A stretch of DNA of 64,000 bases from Dipteronia dyeriana (GCA_032871835.1 CM065301.1:33674405-33738404); one strand, 5' to 3'; shown: positions 33,067 to 45,818, counted from the first letter of the stretch. Numbers and translations: made by a program. The notes: generated by a model not told the origin, from the letters alone.

Positions 33067-35049
33067 TTGGTACGAGGCAAAAACTATGAGTTTTGGAAGT
33101 TGAGGATGAAAGCCTACATCTGCTCAATTGATGAAAGAGCATGGATGGTTGTTAAAGAAGGTTATAGTCCTCCTACCAATATTCTAGAAGATGGAACTAA
33201 AATGCTTAAGCTTAGAAGTGAATGGACAACGAATGAATTTGAGGTTGTTAAGTGGCACCATAACTTTTTGAATGCCATTTTTAGAAGAGTGGATGGGCAT
33301 CAGTTATCCTACATACAAAATCTTGAGTCCACCAAGGAGGCTTGGGACACACTTCAAGTCATCAATGAAGTTACATTGGCAGTGAGAAAGTCTAGACTTC
33401 AAATGTTAAAATCACAATTCGAAGGTTTATATATGAGTGATGAAGACAAGTTCGAAGATTTCTAATTTCATCTTCTTAACATTGATAACCAAAGTCAAGC
33501 ATTTGGAGTACCTATCTCAAGTGAGCGTTTGAATTGGAAAATCCTTAGGTCTTTTCCTAAGAGATTCAAGGCAATGGTAACTGCCATTGAGGAAAGAAAG
33601 AATGTGGATAGTATGAATATTGATGAGTTGCTTGAGTCACTCCAAACCTATGAGATGTTCTTAAAGCCAAAGTCTAAGAGTAAGGAAATCACTTTCAATG
33701 TATAGAAGAGAAGAGTGATGATGAGAATAAAGAGATGGCTCTAATGGTTATGAAGTTTAAGAAGTTTCTAAGGAAAAATACCAAGCCCAACGATAAGTTC
33801 TAGAAGGAAAAAGGAGTTAGGAAATAATCATCTCCAAGGATTGAGAAGAATGGTTAAGCCATGAACAAGAAAAATGTTCAATGCTATAATTAACAAGGAT
33901 ATGGACACTTTGCTAGTGAGTGCACCAAGAAGAAGTCCAAGAAAGACAAGAAGGGAAAATGATTGGCAGGCACTTGGAGTGATGATGAATCTAGCAATAA
34001 TGAGAGCTCTAGTGAAAAGTCTTCAAGTGATGAAGAGTTGGTTAGCAATTTTGTTGCTTTTAAGGCCTTTTACAACATGCTAGAAGTAGATTGTAAAGCA
34101 TCATTGAGCAAGATAGTTGATTCAAATCATCCAGAGAGTTCTAGCTCTAATCCAACTACACCTGAGCTTTTGACTAAGATAAAGAGTCTTGAAAAGGAAA
34201 GGGATATAGCTTTAAGTAAAGCTGTAGAAAAGGATGATTTGATTAAGAAGCAAATAGATGAGTTTGAAAGAGTTACTCGAAGGCTTCTAATTGAGAAAAG
34301 TGATATTCTTAAGAAGTCTAGAGAACTTTAGAAGATTGTCCTTGATAAGGAAGAGATTATCTCTACTTTGAAGAAGAAGGAGCAAGAGTACATTAAAGAG
34401 ATTGACATTGCTAAAGGTGCCATTATGGACTTAGTCAATGATTCAATTAATTTATCAAAACTGAAGAATCTTGCTAATTCTCAAGTAGGTACAAGTGATT
34501 TAGTGGTTGAGAGAAGCTCATAGTAGCATCACGACCTACAAGCATGGTTATTGTTATTGACAAGAAACCTCCAAAGAATAGAAGATCTAAGACCAGAAAG
34601 AAATTGAAGGACAAGGTATCTCTACAAAATCCTATAAGTGCTACTTATACTCCTAAAGGTACAATCCCATCCTTTATTCCCATATGTCACTATTGCAATA
34701 GTATAAGCCACATGATGCCCAAGTGCTTTAAATATGCAGAACATCGGAAGATAGAGATAATGAGACTGAACATCAATTCAAGCATTCTAAAGCTTTGAAT
34801 GTTGAGAAGAATGATATGGTTGCAAAGCATGACAAGAATGTATGGAGTAAGAAGAAAGTGAATCTTGCTAAATTTGACAATGCATGTGATGCTAGTATTG
34901 ATAAAAAGAGTATTAATGGTATAACTGTTGATCAAGTCAATGAAGGACTATACTCTCGTTTCAATATTGTTATCAAAAAGGATGTTGATAATGTTTGTGT
35001 AAGTTCACATAAGAACAAGTGGTTCAAGGGTGAGTGCTCCTATTATTAG
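33067..35049 (+). pseudogene. B2 gag
   Basis: It is homologous to B1 gag. 33067-33465 holds the N-terminal part (NYEFWKLRMKAYI, then SRLQMLKSQFEGLYMSDED) and ends in a stop where B1 reads through. LNWKILRSFPKRFKAMV follows. The first knuckle (near 33880-33920) has a stop in it. The Ser/Asp linker and coiled coil are at 33963-34331. The second knuckle, CHYCNSISHMMPKC, is intact in spacing at about 34685-34725. The end, NKWFKGECSYY with TAG at 35047-35049, matches B1. Five or more lesions make it dead. Confidence 0.78.
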
Positions 35050-35852
35050 TGTAAGATGCACATGTGAGTTAGCCTTAAGACAGTGTTAAATGTGTTGAGA
35101 ATTCTAGCTAGCTAGCTTGGAATACTCCATGTTTTGACATGAACTTAGCTATCTCACAAGACTTTGTTAATGATAATTGAAATATGTTGTTTAACTTTGA
35201 AGAAGTTGCATTGATGAAGTCTATATGGTGTTGTTTTATGTTAATACTTTTAGGGAAAGTCATTTTTATTATATGTGTTTGAGTTGATGTGTTTAGTCTT
35301 TATTCTCTTTGAAAAATACACCTATAACTTGTTGTCATGAGGAAAAACAAGCCAAGAGAGCTCAAAAATGGGCAAAGACTATACATTAAATGAAAAAGCT
35401 TGCTAAGGTATCTTTATTTCCTAATGCTTGCTCTCTATATTTTCATCTTTTGACTTTACGTTGCTTTACATCATGTAACATGTCATATTAGAGAACTAGT
35501 ATAGCATTCTTATGGTTCTCCTTGACATTTGTTCTTTAAGATCTCTTAGTGATAATATTCACATTGATCTTAATCATGATGATTGTTTTTTATGTGTTTA
35601 ATTGTTAAGTGGCATGTTTTTAAAAATATAAGCTTCATATTCTTTGAAAACTACTCTCTTGAGAAGTAATGATCTTGAGTAAATTTTTATATATTGCTCT
35701 TAGACCATGTGCTTATGAGCCATTAAAAAATTTGGTTTTCAAAAAATGCACTTTCCTTCTCTTGTATATTTAGTTAAGAATATTGAGTTTGCTAACATGT
35801 AAACTTTGGATACACCTTGAAGATTTTGTGCTTAGTACATCTAAGATGACAT
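35050..35852 (+). other. B2 non-coding region, part 1
   Basis: Collinear with the B1 region 8944 downwards and with D1 after 63022 (AAAACTACTCTCTTGAGAAG and similar). No conserved frame. Confidence 0.6.
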
Positions 35853-38116
35853 TGCTGGGATTATGCTCGATAGCAAGAGTATAATAATGTATTTGACAAT
35901 CTTTTCATATTAATAAAGTGATTTCTAGTTTAACAAATCTTATAGCATTCATAGTTTAATTATTATAATTGTCAAAAGTAAATAATCATAAGGTCAAAAG
36001 ACTATGAGAAAAGAAGAATTGTTCATACATCTAGATATGTATGCGGTGGACACAATTCTTTAGTTAGTCTTGAATAATAATCATAACTTAAGATAAAAGT
36101 TGAGCGCCTTTATCTTGTCAAAGTTGTAGATTCTTTTGCTAGCATTTGAGTGGGATCAAATGTGTTATGATGAGTCTAAAACCATCAAAGTGTGGTGTCT
36201 TTGGGAAAAATAATCTAGTGCACTAGGTGCATTGAATAGGATCATGGTGAATTACTTTATACAAAACCGTCAATGGATAAACGTTTTCACTAGAAGACAA
36301 TCGAAGATTCTATCTCAATCCTGAGATAAATGATGGACTTATGGTTGCAAGTGTTATCATTTGAGCTATCAATGAGTATAATTATTTAGCATAGTCTATC
36401 CTCGATAGTTTGGTGGCATTCATTTGTTAATCGTAGAGGACTTCATTTATAGTTATGGACATCGTGACTCCATTTATTAAATGAGAGTAAAATATCATCA
36501 TATGGATGTTTTGATGCATTGGATATTAAAGTCTATGAGCTCTTGGTGATTACTGATATTCTTCATGAGGATACACTTTCTCCATTAAGATTGTCTAGGG
36601 TATGAATGAGCAATATTAACTTATTCTGTCTTTATTTAAGAGTTCAATTTTAGTTCTTTAGTGGAATGAACTAAAAATAATAGATCGGACCTAAGTGAGT
36701 CATTTATTGGTTGTGATTGGGTTGTGTCTATTGAAGCTTAAATTTAGATAGCCCGCCAAGATCCTCAATGGACATGAACTTGCATTCATCACTTGATATA
36801 TTCTACCGGACCAATTTATGGGTCCATTTAGAATTGTATTGAGACATGTGGACGTATTTCTTTTTATAAGAATGAGTCTAGTTCACATGTGGACTTTTTA
36901 TTTAGGACCAATGGATTTAATAAAATAAGAAAAATAATATATATGCCCATGTGTTGTCTTGGGCGGCAAAGGCTAAATATATTGTCTTTATATATTGTTT
37001 TTATTTTATTATTTAATTAAATAGAAATGAATTAATTAATTATTTAATTAATTGTTTAATTAAAAGTCAAAATCTTTTTCCTAGTAGGAGTAGGTCTCCG
37101 ATTGCATATTATTGTTGGTAATATGATAAGTATCAAATAATATATTTGATAAGTAGGTAAATAATATGAATTTATTTATCTAGTCAAATTAGGTAGTATT
37201 TGATTGCTATTAAAACTCTAATTGACAATTGGTCAAATTAGGAATTTTTTATTTAGTCACAATTTAATTATATTCAATAATTGGTTATTAAATAAATACA
37301 CTATTTTAGTTGGATTAGGAGTCTTGGTGTAGAAAAGAATTCTTTTTGGAAAAAGATTCTTGGTCACCAAGTAAATCCACCTAAGGGTAGGATTCTTGCC
37401 CATCAAGTAAATCCTTCTTAGGAGAGGATTAAGTGTCCTAAACTAAATACATTAAGAGTGCTGGTGTGCAAAAGAAATCCTCTTTTTAAGAGGATTGAAT
37501 CCAAATTTTGATAGGAGTCTTTGTGAAGTAGAAATCCTCTTTCTAGGAGGATTTTCGGCCACTTATATATAATTTCGACCAAGCCTTAATTTTTGGTGTG
37601 AGAATTTGTTTTTAATTTTTTTTATTGTTATAAAAAAAAACTTCGTCTAACTCATTGTGTGAAGAATTCGGCCAAGCATAGAGAAAAGAGGGAACATTTT
37701 TGTTTTCGATAGTACACTAGTATCCTTTGCATCGAAAGGGTTTTGTGTACAACATCAAATCAAGGTTCACACGAGTTTCAATTAAATTGATTGATAATTC
37801 ACAAGTGACCGGACGTTCTTGGTTTTTCTCTTGGAGGATTATTGTGACTAACAAAGAAGAAGATTTTGTTCGTTTCCATCCTCAGGTATACAATTTAAAG
37901 AAAGGGAGCCCACACTCCTAGGTTATTCACATTCGTGATTGGATTGGAAGATCTTGCGGATTCAATTCGACGCTAGTTCAATTGTCACGAAAAAAAAGGT
38001 ACTCCACTTTTAATATACATCAATTAATCTAGGGTTAAGGTTCTTTCTTTTAAAGGGAAATTTTTTAAATATATCAAAACCTAATTTTACGCTTCCGTTG
38101 TGCAATTTTCCCTACA
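35853..38116 (+). mobile_element. Solo LTR of family A (A3), plus strand
   Basis: It starts TGCTGGGATTATGCTCGATA and ends TTTTCCCTACA, the inverted form of the other A LTRs, 2264 bp. B2 sequence continues on both sides and no A internal sequence is present. It most likely arose by recombination between two LTRs of one insertion. A 5-bp target duplication is not clear (GACAT against TATAT). Confidence 0.85.
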
Positions 38117-39002
38117 TATATATGGTTAGTTTCCATTTTGTTTCGGCAATTTCATAGAACTCAACGAGCAGGTTCATGAAAAGGGCTACACACATTGGTT
38201 GTAAAGCTACCCAATATAGGAAAGGGCTACACCTTTGTGATGAGTGAAAGCCGTCATGAAGAGTATATGTTCATGTTAGAAAAAAAAAATCAAATAAGTG
38301 TTTAAAAGAAATCATTATAAAAAATATATTTGATTCAAAGCCTAAAAAGAAATGGAGGAAGGCTTAAAAAGGAGTTTAGTTAAAAATCAAAAGAGCTTGG
38401 GTTGAAAAATATAAATGGAAAACAAGCCACATGCACACACACACTCATATGTTGAAATCTATTTTCTCAAAGCAAAAATTCTGGATGATAATCGATTTGA
38501 TCTTTTATGAAAAAGCTTAAGACGAATAGTTGTTGAAATTGTTTGCATGTTGATTATCAAACTACTTCTTTATATATACTTGAAGCAAATTTCACACACA
38601 CAATTTGTTTATGAGTATATTGATATTCTTGTAATTATTGAAGAATTATAAGAGAGATTGAAAATCATAGTGCATCTTTCATGGTATGTGAAGCTTATCT
38701 TATTGAGATTTCATCAAATTTCTTAAATGTTTGATTGTGTGAAGTCATTGTGAATTTTATGCTATTATTGATCTTATATATAGCATTTATCAAGGGGGGC
38801 ATTGTATGCTAAACTTTGTTCTCTTTTGTGATATGTTCGCTTGCTTCGTATTGTTATATATTGGTATTTTCTTTTGATGATTCTTGTAAGATGTTACTAA
38901 TTGTCTTTATCTTGCATGATAATTCATCTTTTTGTATCATTTTTTTCTTCTCTTGTGACTAACTTGTCTTAATTGTTTTCCATTTTTTTTATCTACACTA
39001 GA
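38117..39002 (+). other. B2 non-coding region, part 2
   Basis: Continues B2 after A3 and ends at the ORF2 start. It contains the conserved block below and an internal AAGGGGGGCAT purine tract near 38791-38801. Confidence 0.6.
38154..38285 (+). promoter_or_regulatory. Conserved non-coding block (B2 copy)
   Basis: Begins AGAACTCAACGAGCAGG, with AAAGGGCTACAC twice and GTGATGAGTGAAAGCCGTCA. Very close to 8043-8160 and 63319-63440. Confidence 0.55.
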
Positions 39003-39162
39003 TCATGGGACAAACCAAAGGTGGTTGTGGTGGAAGCTCAACAAATCCCATTGACAAGTCCTAGTCAACATCGAAAGGATCCAATTCCTCTAAAGTGAAA
39101 TCTCTTGTTGTAATGAGAAAGAATAAGTTATTTTAAGAGAGAGGTATTGATTTAGACAAATT
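39003..39162 (+). pseudogene. B2 ORF2, 5' remnant
   Basis: It starts MGQTKGGCGGSSTNPIDKS and then hits a stop, and continues in a decayed form matching the B1 ORF2 N-terminus (KGIDLGK-like). An E-family LTR replaces the rest from 39163. Too little remains for a domain call. Confidence 0.6.
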
Positions 39163-39343
39163 TGTAGGTTCTATAAGAACCTCAATTTTATGATTGGCTT
39201 ATTTCATGACAAATCACATTGGGGATTCAATGTGTATTGGGTAGCTTAGGCTTTTGATAGCAAGCATCCAAGATCCCGGTGAGCTTCAAAAGGTAGTTCA
39301 CTTGTGCTTATTTCTTATTGAAGAGATTTAGTTGCACACACTT

Positions 39344-39350
<7 letters not shown>

Positions 39351-39389
<39 letters not shown>

Positions 39390-39429
39390 CATTGACATGC
39401 ATTTGTTAATAGACACACACACACACACC
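39351..39429. repeat. AT and AC microsatellites in E1
   Basis: A long AT run (39351-39387) and an AC run (39412-39429). E2 has a GT run (42065-42103) in the matching part of its LTR. Confidence 0.88.
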
Positions 39430-40474
39430 ATCATGTATTTGGTTGTTGCATGTGTCATCATGCATTTCATTCTTAGTGTTAAGTGTGTTTGTTGTGTGTT
39501 TAATTCGTATTTCGTTGCTTGCTTGGATAAGTCTACGTGTGCACGATGATGTGCTTTTTTTAGTGTGATGAGAGACCTTTGGTGTCTCTACTATGCAGAT
39601 CAGTACGCGGGTAGGCTAACCGCATAGTACCCGTACACTAGCTTGGTGAGGGACTTTCCAACTCTCGGTTTCAGGTTGTTGCGTGGACATTGGAGCGGTA
39701 TAGCGCAGCTATGCACATGTATAGCATAAAAACCCATGCACTGCGCAGTTCTGGGCAAAAATTTATCAAAATGATACCGTTTTGCTTGTGTATATATATA
39801 TATATATATGTTATCTTCTCGCCCATTTGGACCTAGAACTCCAAAATTCCAGATCTTTGTGAGAGAAAGGGTTCCCTAGTGAGAGAAAGCACCAAGCTTG
39901 CTTCTTTAACTCTCAAAACCCAAACATCCATCATTCTTTCATGAAACAAACATCATCTAGCTTCATCTAGGATATTGCTAAGTATGGTCTTCATCAACAC
40001 ATGTAACTTGGTAAGTAAAACACTATCTTCATCATTCTTGTGTTCTAGTTAAACAAGATATCTCTTGTATGACTTGTATGCCTCTAGATTATGATTTTAA
40101 TTGTAAGTAGAGATTGTTGTTGAAGTTTAGGTTGTTGTATTGTGATAGCTAGCATATAGATCATATAAGTCATATTTGCCTCTAGCTAATTAGGTCATAT
40201 TGATTGCATTTTGATGATTGCATTTAATGACCAGGCCATGCTTAATGACAACTTGTGTTGAAATGGCTTTGTTTGATTACTAGGATATTACATTGCATAT
40301 CTATATCTAGTTAGGTCTATATAAGCATTCATTTATACATTGATATCTAAAAATTGTACTTATTCCCATTCTTAAGTTCCTGGATAAGCATTTAATGTTG
40401 TACCTAGCATTATTTGCATTTAGAATATTTATACACATTCACATAGTTTGTTGATCTCTTCTTGAGAGTTAAGC

Positions 40475-40545
40475 CTTGTGACTACCGGTGTATAGTGCAC
40501 AAGCAATTCAAGTCTTGTAACCAAGGGTGGGTTGGCAAGCAAGTG
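40475..40545 (+). repeat. Small inverted repeats in E1
   Basis: CTTGTG (40475-40480) pairs with CACAAG (40498-40503). A second pairing, CTTGTAACC with GGTTGGCAAG, follows at about 40514-40541. The layout resembles the hairpin arrays of B and D LTRs. Confidence 0.5.
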
Positions 40546-40779
40546 GTCGGGTTCCACTATAAAAGGTACAAGGGGAAGAGTAAGAGGCATTCATGCCAAT
40601 AGTAGTGTATCAGGGGATATCACTAGGGACTGAACCAAGAGTGGTGAGTGGCAGTGTACAGAGCTTTAGGTTGTCGAGAGTGGTGTAACCTTTCCTCATA
40701 TAGTGGATTTTCTGCGATCGTATGTGGCTAGCAGAATAGCCCGTAGTTTTTCCTGTTTGGAGGGTGAAACAAATTATGG

Positions 40780-42059
40780 TGTGTTTAATAACAATCTATA
40801 TAAGGGGGGTGGGTGGGGTGGGTGGGGTGAATAGATTGTAGTCAATTTTACCCAATTTTTGTTAATGGCCAATTAGACGAAAATACCCTAACTAGTCACA
40901 ATAATAAAACAAGTGTAATACATGCGGAATTAAAATGAACACTCGATCTTTACGTGGAAACATTATAAATGGGAAAAACCACGGGCTGTTAAGTGTGCCA
41001 CACTCGAACAACGAATCCACTGATGATAGAGCCTTAAAACCTACTCCTGGTATATAACCCACTACCAATACCTAATTATGGTAATAAGTGAACCTAGTCC
41101 AATTTGCTTGCGATTTAAGCTACATAATCCAAGAAGCAACACAAGTCTTACTTCTCAATGAAGAGATAAAATGGCCTATGTGAATATATGATGATATTCA
41201 AAGAAAAAACAAGGCTACAAAACCTTATATGCTTATCTAAGATAATGAGATGACATTTAAAACAATCCTAGATATCAAGAGCTAAATGATATGTTCATAA
41301 AGCTTAGCTAAACATAGATCAAACAATCCTATGATGCTATACAATATAACACTCAATCATTTCATCACAAACAATCTCTATTTGTATGTAGAATGTATTC
41401 TAAGAGCATACGAAGGATAAAAGAGATGGCTTGGTAAGAAAACCACTTAACCTATATGAAGATAGTGAGAAATTTACCAAAAAAGATGTAATGAAGCAAA
41501 ACCATACACATATGCACTCTATATGACCATAGATGATGCAAGATGAAATTTTAATGCACAAGGAGATGCTTTGAGTGTAAAAATGTGAGTTCTTGTGATA
41601 TTTACCCTTTTAAAATATGCTCTAAGGAAAAGATGTGATATATGGAACTCTTAAAACGACCTGAATATAAAGAGACATATTTATATAGGTCAAAAATGAA
41701 GTGCTGTCGTTTAGAAAAAAACTTGCTAGATCAGTATAGTGCGCTGGTCTGTGCGTGGGTCTGGACCCATACAGAGATCCATGCACACCCGTACTAGGCC
41801 GCACAAGTGTCCGCGTAACGGCCCCAACCAGAGAGATGCAAAATCTCAACCAGTGAAATGCACGGGACTGTGCGGGTTCCAACCCGCGAAAGTGTCCGTG
41901 CATTGGCCTAACACCGAGAGATTAAGAATCCTCAATCTTCTCATTGTGTGGGTGGTGCGCATGTAGGCACCCATGCGTAGACATGCATACTGCCCTGTTA
42001 TGGATTTTTCAAAGTGATGTAAGATAAAATAATGATGCACACATGCATAACAATTCAAA

Positions 42060-42105
<46 letters not shown>

Positions 42106-42393
42106 CAACACATAATGCATGTCAATTTAAATTCAAAGATGTTATCAAAATGAACATGCAAGAAGAATTATCAAATCATGAAAGCACACATACAGACACA
42201 CAACATATACTCACAAGAATTATGCATGAGTTGTGTGTGTGTGCAACTATCTCTTCAAAGCAAGCAAGCACTTAGAATATTACCTTTGGTGTTTCTTCTC
42301 TTGAGGTCTTGAAAGCCTAAGCTACCTTTACATAAAAACCCCAACATCTGGTTTGTTCACGAAATAAGCCAATCAATAAATGAGGACCTTACA
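40780..42393 (-). repeat. E2: E-family 3' LTR, minus strand
   Basis: On the minus strand it starts TGTAAGGTCCTCATTT at 42393, directly after the polypurine tract, and ends near 40780 (boundary uncertain by a few bases). It is about 1.61 kb and lies tail to tail with E1. It carries a GT microsatellite (42065-42103) and a G-rich tract (40804-40829). ORFs at 41622-42064 overlap on both strands and have no recognisable domain. Confidence 0.7.
40804..40829 (+). repeat. G-rich tract, quadruplex-type
   Basis: Runs of 6, 3, 4, 3 and 4 G separated by single T fit the intramolecular G-quadruplex pattern. It lies at the LTR end, in the same place as the G-tract of B1 (3193-3210). Confidence 0.8.
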
Positions 42394-42831
42394 ATCTCCC
42401 CCTTTGGATATTTCGTGACAAAACCACCACTCACATTGATTCTGAAAAAAAAAAAACACCAGGAAGGTATTCCACGTTACAAGGAGATATATAAAAAAAA
42501 CTTTAGATCTTTAATCTTCAATCTCTTTTAGAACTATCAACCCTACATAACAAAAAAAAACAACTACACTTTCCAAATCAAGTGTATATGAGGTGATCAA
42601 GTGAAAATAAAAAGCATTTGCATTTAAGAAAATAAGAACAACATCATGCAATGGACGTGAATGCAATGCACCCATCAAAGGGTTACTCTCCCTCAATATG
42701 TAATCTCCCCAACATGCCAACTCTCTAACTCCCCCTTACCATATACTAATCCCATTGTTTGTCAAGATATTGGCAAAGGAGTAGTCCCCAACCGGGTCAC
42801 TCAAGGCAAAGAGAGAAATGAGCATACAAGT
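42394..42831 (-). other. E2 polypurine tract and short internal piece
   Basis: On the minus strand CCAAAGGGGGAGAT (42394-42407) precedes the LTR. The remaining about 420 bp is internal E sequence without a recognised protein. It is cut at 42832 by A4. Confidence 0.65.
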
Positions 42832-44166
42832 GTAGGGAAAAATCAGTTCAAAACGCGGCGGAAGCATAGAATTCGGTTTTGATATATTTAAAAGTTTTCC
42901 CATTAATTGAAAGAACCTTAACCCTAGATTAATTGATGTCTATTAAAAGTATCATACCTTTTTATCGTGACGATTGAACAAGTATTGAATTTAATCCGCA
43001 AGATCTTCCAATCCAATCACGAACGTGAATAACCTATGAGTGTGGGCTTCCTGTCTTTAAATTGTATACCTGAGGATGGAAACAAACAAAATCTCTTTCT
43101 TTGTTAGTCACAATAATCCTCCAAGAAGAAAAACCAAGAACGTTAGATCACTTAAGAATTATCAATCAATTTGATCAAAACTTGCGTGAACCTTGATTAG
43201 ATGTTGTACACAAAACCTTTTAACGTAAAGGCTACTAGTGCACTATCGAAAACAAAACGTTTTTTCTTCCTTTTCTTCTTTGCCGAATTTTCACACACCA
43301 GTCTTAAGAGTTGGACGAATTTATGTAGAACAAGAACCAAATTCTGTATGCTCAAAATTCTCTCTTGGCCAAATTTTCTCCTTAGAAAAATTACCTTGGC
43401 CAAATTTTCTCTAGCAAAAATTGCCTTGGCTGAATTTTTCTAACTAAAATTCTAACCTTGCCTAAATTCCCCTTCTTAGAATCAATAGCCTTGGTAGAAA
43501 TTACCTAGAGATATATATAGGTTTCTTAAATCCTCTTCTAGATAGGATTTACTTGGTGGGCAAGAATCCTATCTCTAGGTAGATTTACTTGGCGACAAAG
43601 AATCCTTTTCTAAAAAAAAATTCTTTTCCACACCAAGAATCCTAATCCAAACCAAATAGTGTATTTATTCAATACAAATTGTTGAGTATAATTAAATTTT
43701 GCTAAATCAAAAACTTCCTAATAGAAATCAAATACTTCTTAATTTGACTAGATAAATAAATTCCTATTATTCATCTACTTACCAAATATAGTATTTGATA
43801 CTATATTCTTTTGTCCAAAGACACCACACTTTGATGATTTTAGACTTATCGTAACACATTTAATCCCACTCAAATGCTAGCAAAAGAATCTACAACTTTG
43901 ACAAGATAAAGTCGTCCAACCTTTATCTTAAGTTGTTAATATTATTCAAGACAAACTAAAGAATTATGTCTACCTCATACATATCCTGATGTATGAGCAA
44001 TTCTTCTTTTCTCATAGTCATTTGACCTTATCGTTATTTACTTTTAACAATTATAATAATTAAACTATAAATGTTATAAGATTTGTTAAACTAGAAATCA
44101 CTTTATTAATATGAAAAGATTGTCAAATACATTATTACACTTTTGCTATCGAGCATAATCAAAACA
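42832..44166 (-). repeat. A4 3' LTR with internal deletion
   Basis: It starts TGTAGGGAAAAATC and ends CATAATCAAAACA. It is only 1335 bp because about 900 bp is missing at about 43800-43806, where ATAGTATTTGATAC joins ATTCTTTTGTCC. The minus-strand polypurine tract (AAGTGGGAGAT) follows at 44167-44177. Confidence 0.87.
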
Positions 44167-45818
44167 ATCTCCCACTTGCTCTATATCAAATGTGCCGTAT
44201 CTCTTATCCCCTTATTCTCCAGGTGCCCATCAAAACTCTTTTGTGGAAGTGCCTTTGTAAGGTGATCCGCTAGGTTTTCGGCTGACACGATCTTGGTTAT
44301 CGTCACGCCTCGCATATGCATAATTTCTCTTAAAAAGTGACACTTTCTTTCAATGTGTTTCCCTCTCTTATGAATTCTTGGTTCTCTCAAATTAGCCACT
44401 TGATCTATATATTCGCATCAGGAACCACTTACAAGTCAATCAAGAATTGACAAACGCTTTAGCAGCCTCGCATGCGGCAACATACTCAGCTTCCATGGTG
44501 GAGTCAGCAATACAAGATTGCTTAATACTACTCCATACGACTGCCCCTCATCCAAATGTAAACATAGATCTCGATGTTGATCTTTTAGAGTCAGACCTCG
44601 ATTGGAAATCAGAATATGTATACCCAATGAGAATTAAATCCCTTTCAAAGTATACAAGCCTATAATCTCTCGTTGTCTTGAGATACTTGATAATAATCTT
44701 GACTGTCGTCCAGTGGTCAAGACCAGGTTTCGATTGAAACCTGCTAACTTTGCCAACAACAAAACAAATATCTGGACTACTGTAGAGCATTGCTTACATG
44801 AGACCGCTAACTACCGTGGCATAGGGAACCTTACTCATGAGTTGCTCTTCCTGTTCATTCTTAGGAACTTGTTCTTTAGAAAGTTTGTTTCCATGTCTGA
44901 AAGGTAACATACCTTTCTTGGAATCATGAATGGAAAGCGTAGACAAGATTTTATCTATGTATGAAGCTTGGGATATGGCAATCGTTCTATTTTTTCTATC
45001 CCTTATGACTTGGATACCAAGAATATAACTTGCTTCTCTTAAGTCCAACATATCAAATTGTTTTGCTAACCATTCTTGTACTAATGCCAAAACACCTGCA
45101 TTGTTTCCGATGAGTAGTTTATCATCAACTTAAAGGACTAGGAAAACCAACTTGTCACCTTTAATCCTTTTGTATACACAAGGTTCATTAAGGTTTGGAA
45201 TAAATCCAAAAAAAATTACGGCTTGATCGAACCTTATATTCCAGGATTTGGATGCTTGTTTTAATCCATATATGGATCTTTGCAACTTGCATACCCTTTC
45301 CTCTTGGCCCTATTCAATGAATCCTTCTGGTTGCATCATAAAGATGCTTTCATCAAGACTTCCATTAAGGAAAGCTATCTTGATGTCCATTTGCCAAATC
45401 AATTGGTCTAGAGATGCCGCAATGGATAAGAGTATCCTAATAGATTTGAGCATGGAAATAGGATAGAAGGTTTCCTCATAATTGATATCTTCCTTCTGTG
45501 TGCAACCTTTAGCTACCAATATAGCTTTAAAGGTTTCCACCCTTCCATCCATTCCTCTTTTCCTCTTGTATACCCACTTGCACCTGATAGGTTTTATCCA
45601 TTTAGGCAAGTCTACAAGAGACCAGACTTTTTTTTTTAACATAGATTCAATTTTGAATTGCATTGCCTTTTGCCAATGGTGACAATCAACATCTTCCAAT
45701 GCTTCCTTCTACGTATAGAGGTCATAGACGTTTGGAAGATTCTCTACAGATTCTCCTGGACCGATGTATCTCTTGGGCTATCTACTGACCCTCTCATTAC
45801 GATGAGGAACGGTAGATT
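44167..45818 (-). pseudogene. A4 RT-RNase H fragment
   Basis: Blocks in order on the minus strand: RT N-terminus (45699-45310: HWQKAMQFKIESML, KWVYKRKRGMDGRVETF, WQMDIKIAFLNG), the palm region (45300-45100, decayed), WLAKQFDM, SYILGIQVIRDRKNRTIAIS and SYIDKILSTL (45090-44794), the RT tail (44790-44548: SPDICFVVGKVSRFQSKPG), RNase H pieces (44540-44440) and the C-terminus KHIERKCHFL...ENLADHLTKALPQKSF (44399-44181). Frames change several times. The segment 45090-44794 is what A2 lacks. Confidence 0.8.

Larger units (their letters stand above)
32926..39162 (+). mobile_element. SIRE-like copia element B2, internal part
   Basis: B2 runs on the plus strand: remnant primer-binding site, gag, non-coding region interrupted by solo LTR A3, and the start of ORF2, cut at 39162 by an E LTR. 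Its 5' LTR is expected left of the window, beyond the 3' end of A1. It has the same pol-less layout as B1, supporting this as an inherited structure. Confidence 0.82.
39163..40779 (+). repeat. E1: E-family LTR fragment, plus strand
   Basis: It starts TGTAGGTTCTATAAGAACC and matches the inverted E2 LTR in order (TTGGCTTATTTC, then GTAGCTTAGGCTTT, AGTTGCACACAC, and AGCCCGTAGTTTTTCC near the end). About 160 bp at the 3' end is missing compared with E2. It contains AT (39351-39387), AC (39412-39429) and TA (about 39788-39809) repeats. It was probably inserted in B2 ORF2 and later cut by E2. Confidence 0.65.
42832..45818 (-). mobile_element. Copia-type element A4, 3' part
   Basis: 3' LTR and the RNase H-RT part of pol on the minus strand. 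A5 cuts it at 45819, in the linker between integrase and RT. The rest should lie right of the window. Confidence 0.8.

Noticed and set aside
41622..42064. Overlapping ORFs in E2
   Set aside because: Open on both strands because of GC-rich LTR sequence. No protein similarity could be recognised, and E1 does not keep the frames.
40780..42393. E1/E2 as terminal inverted repeats of a DNA transposon
   Set aside because: E2 has a copia-type polypurine tract directly at its start, and both units are LTR-length with internal homology. An inverted LTR pair explains them better.
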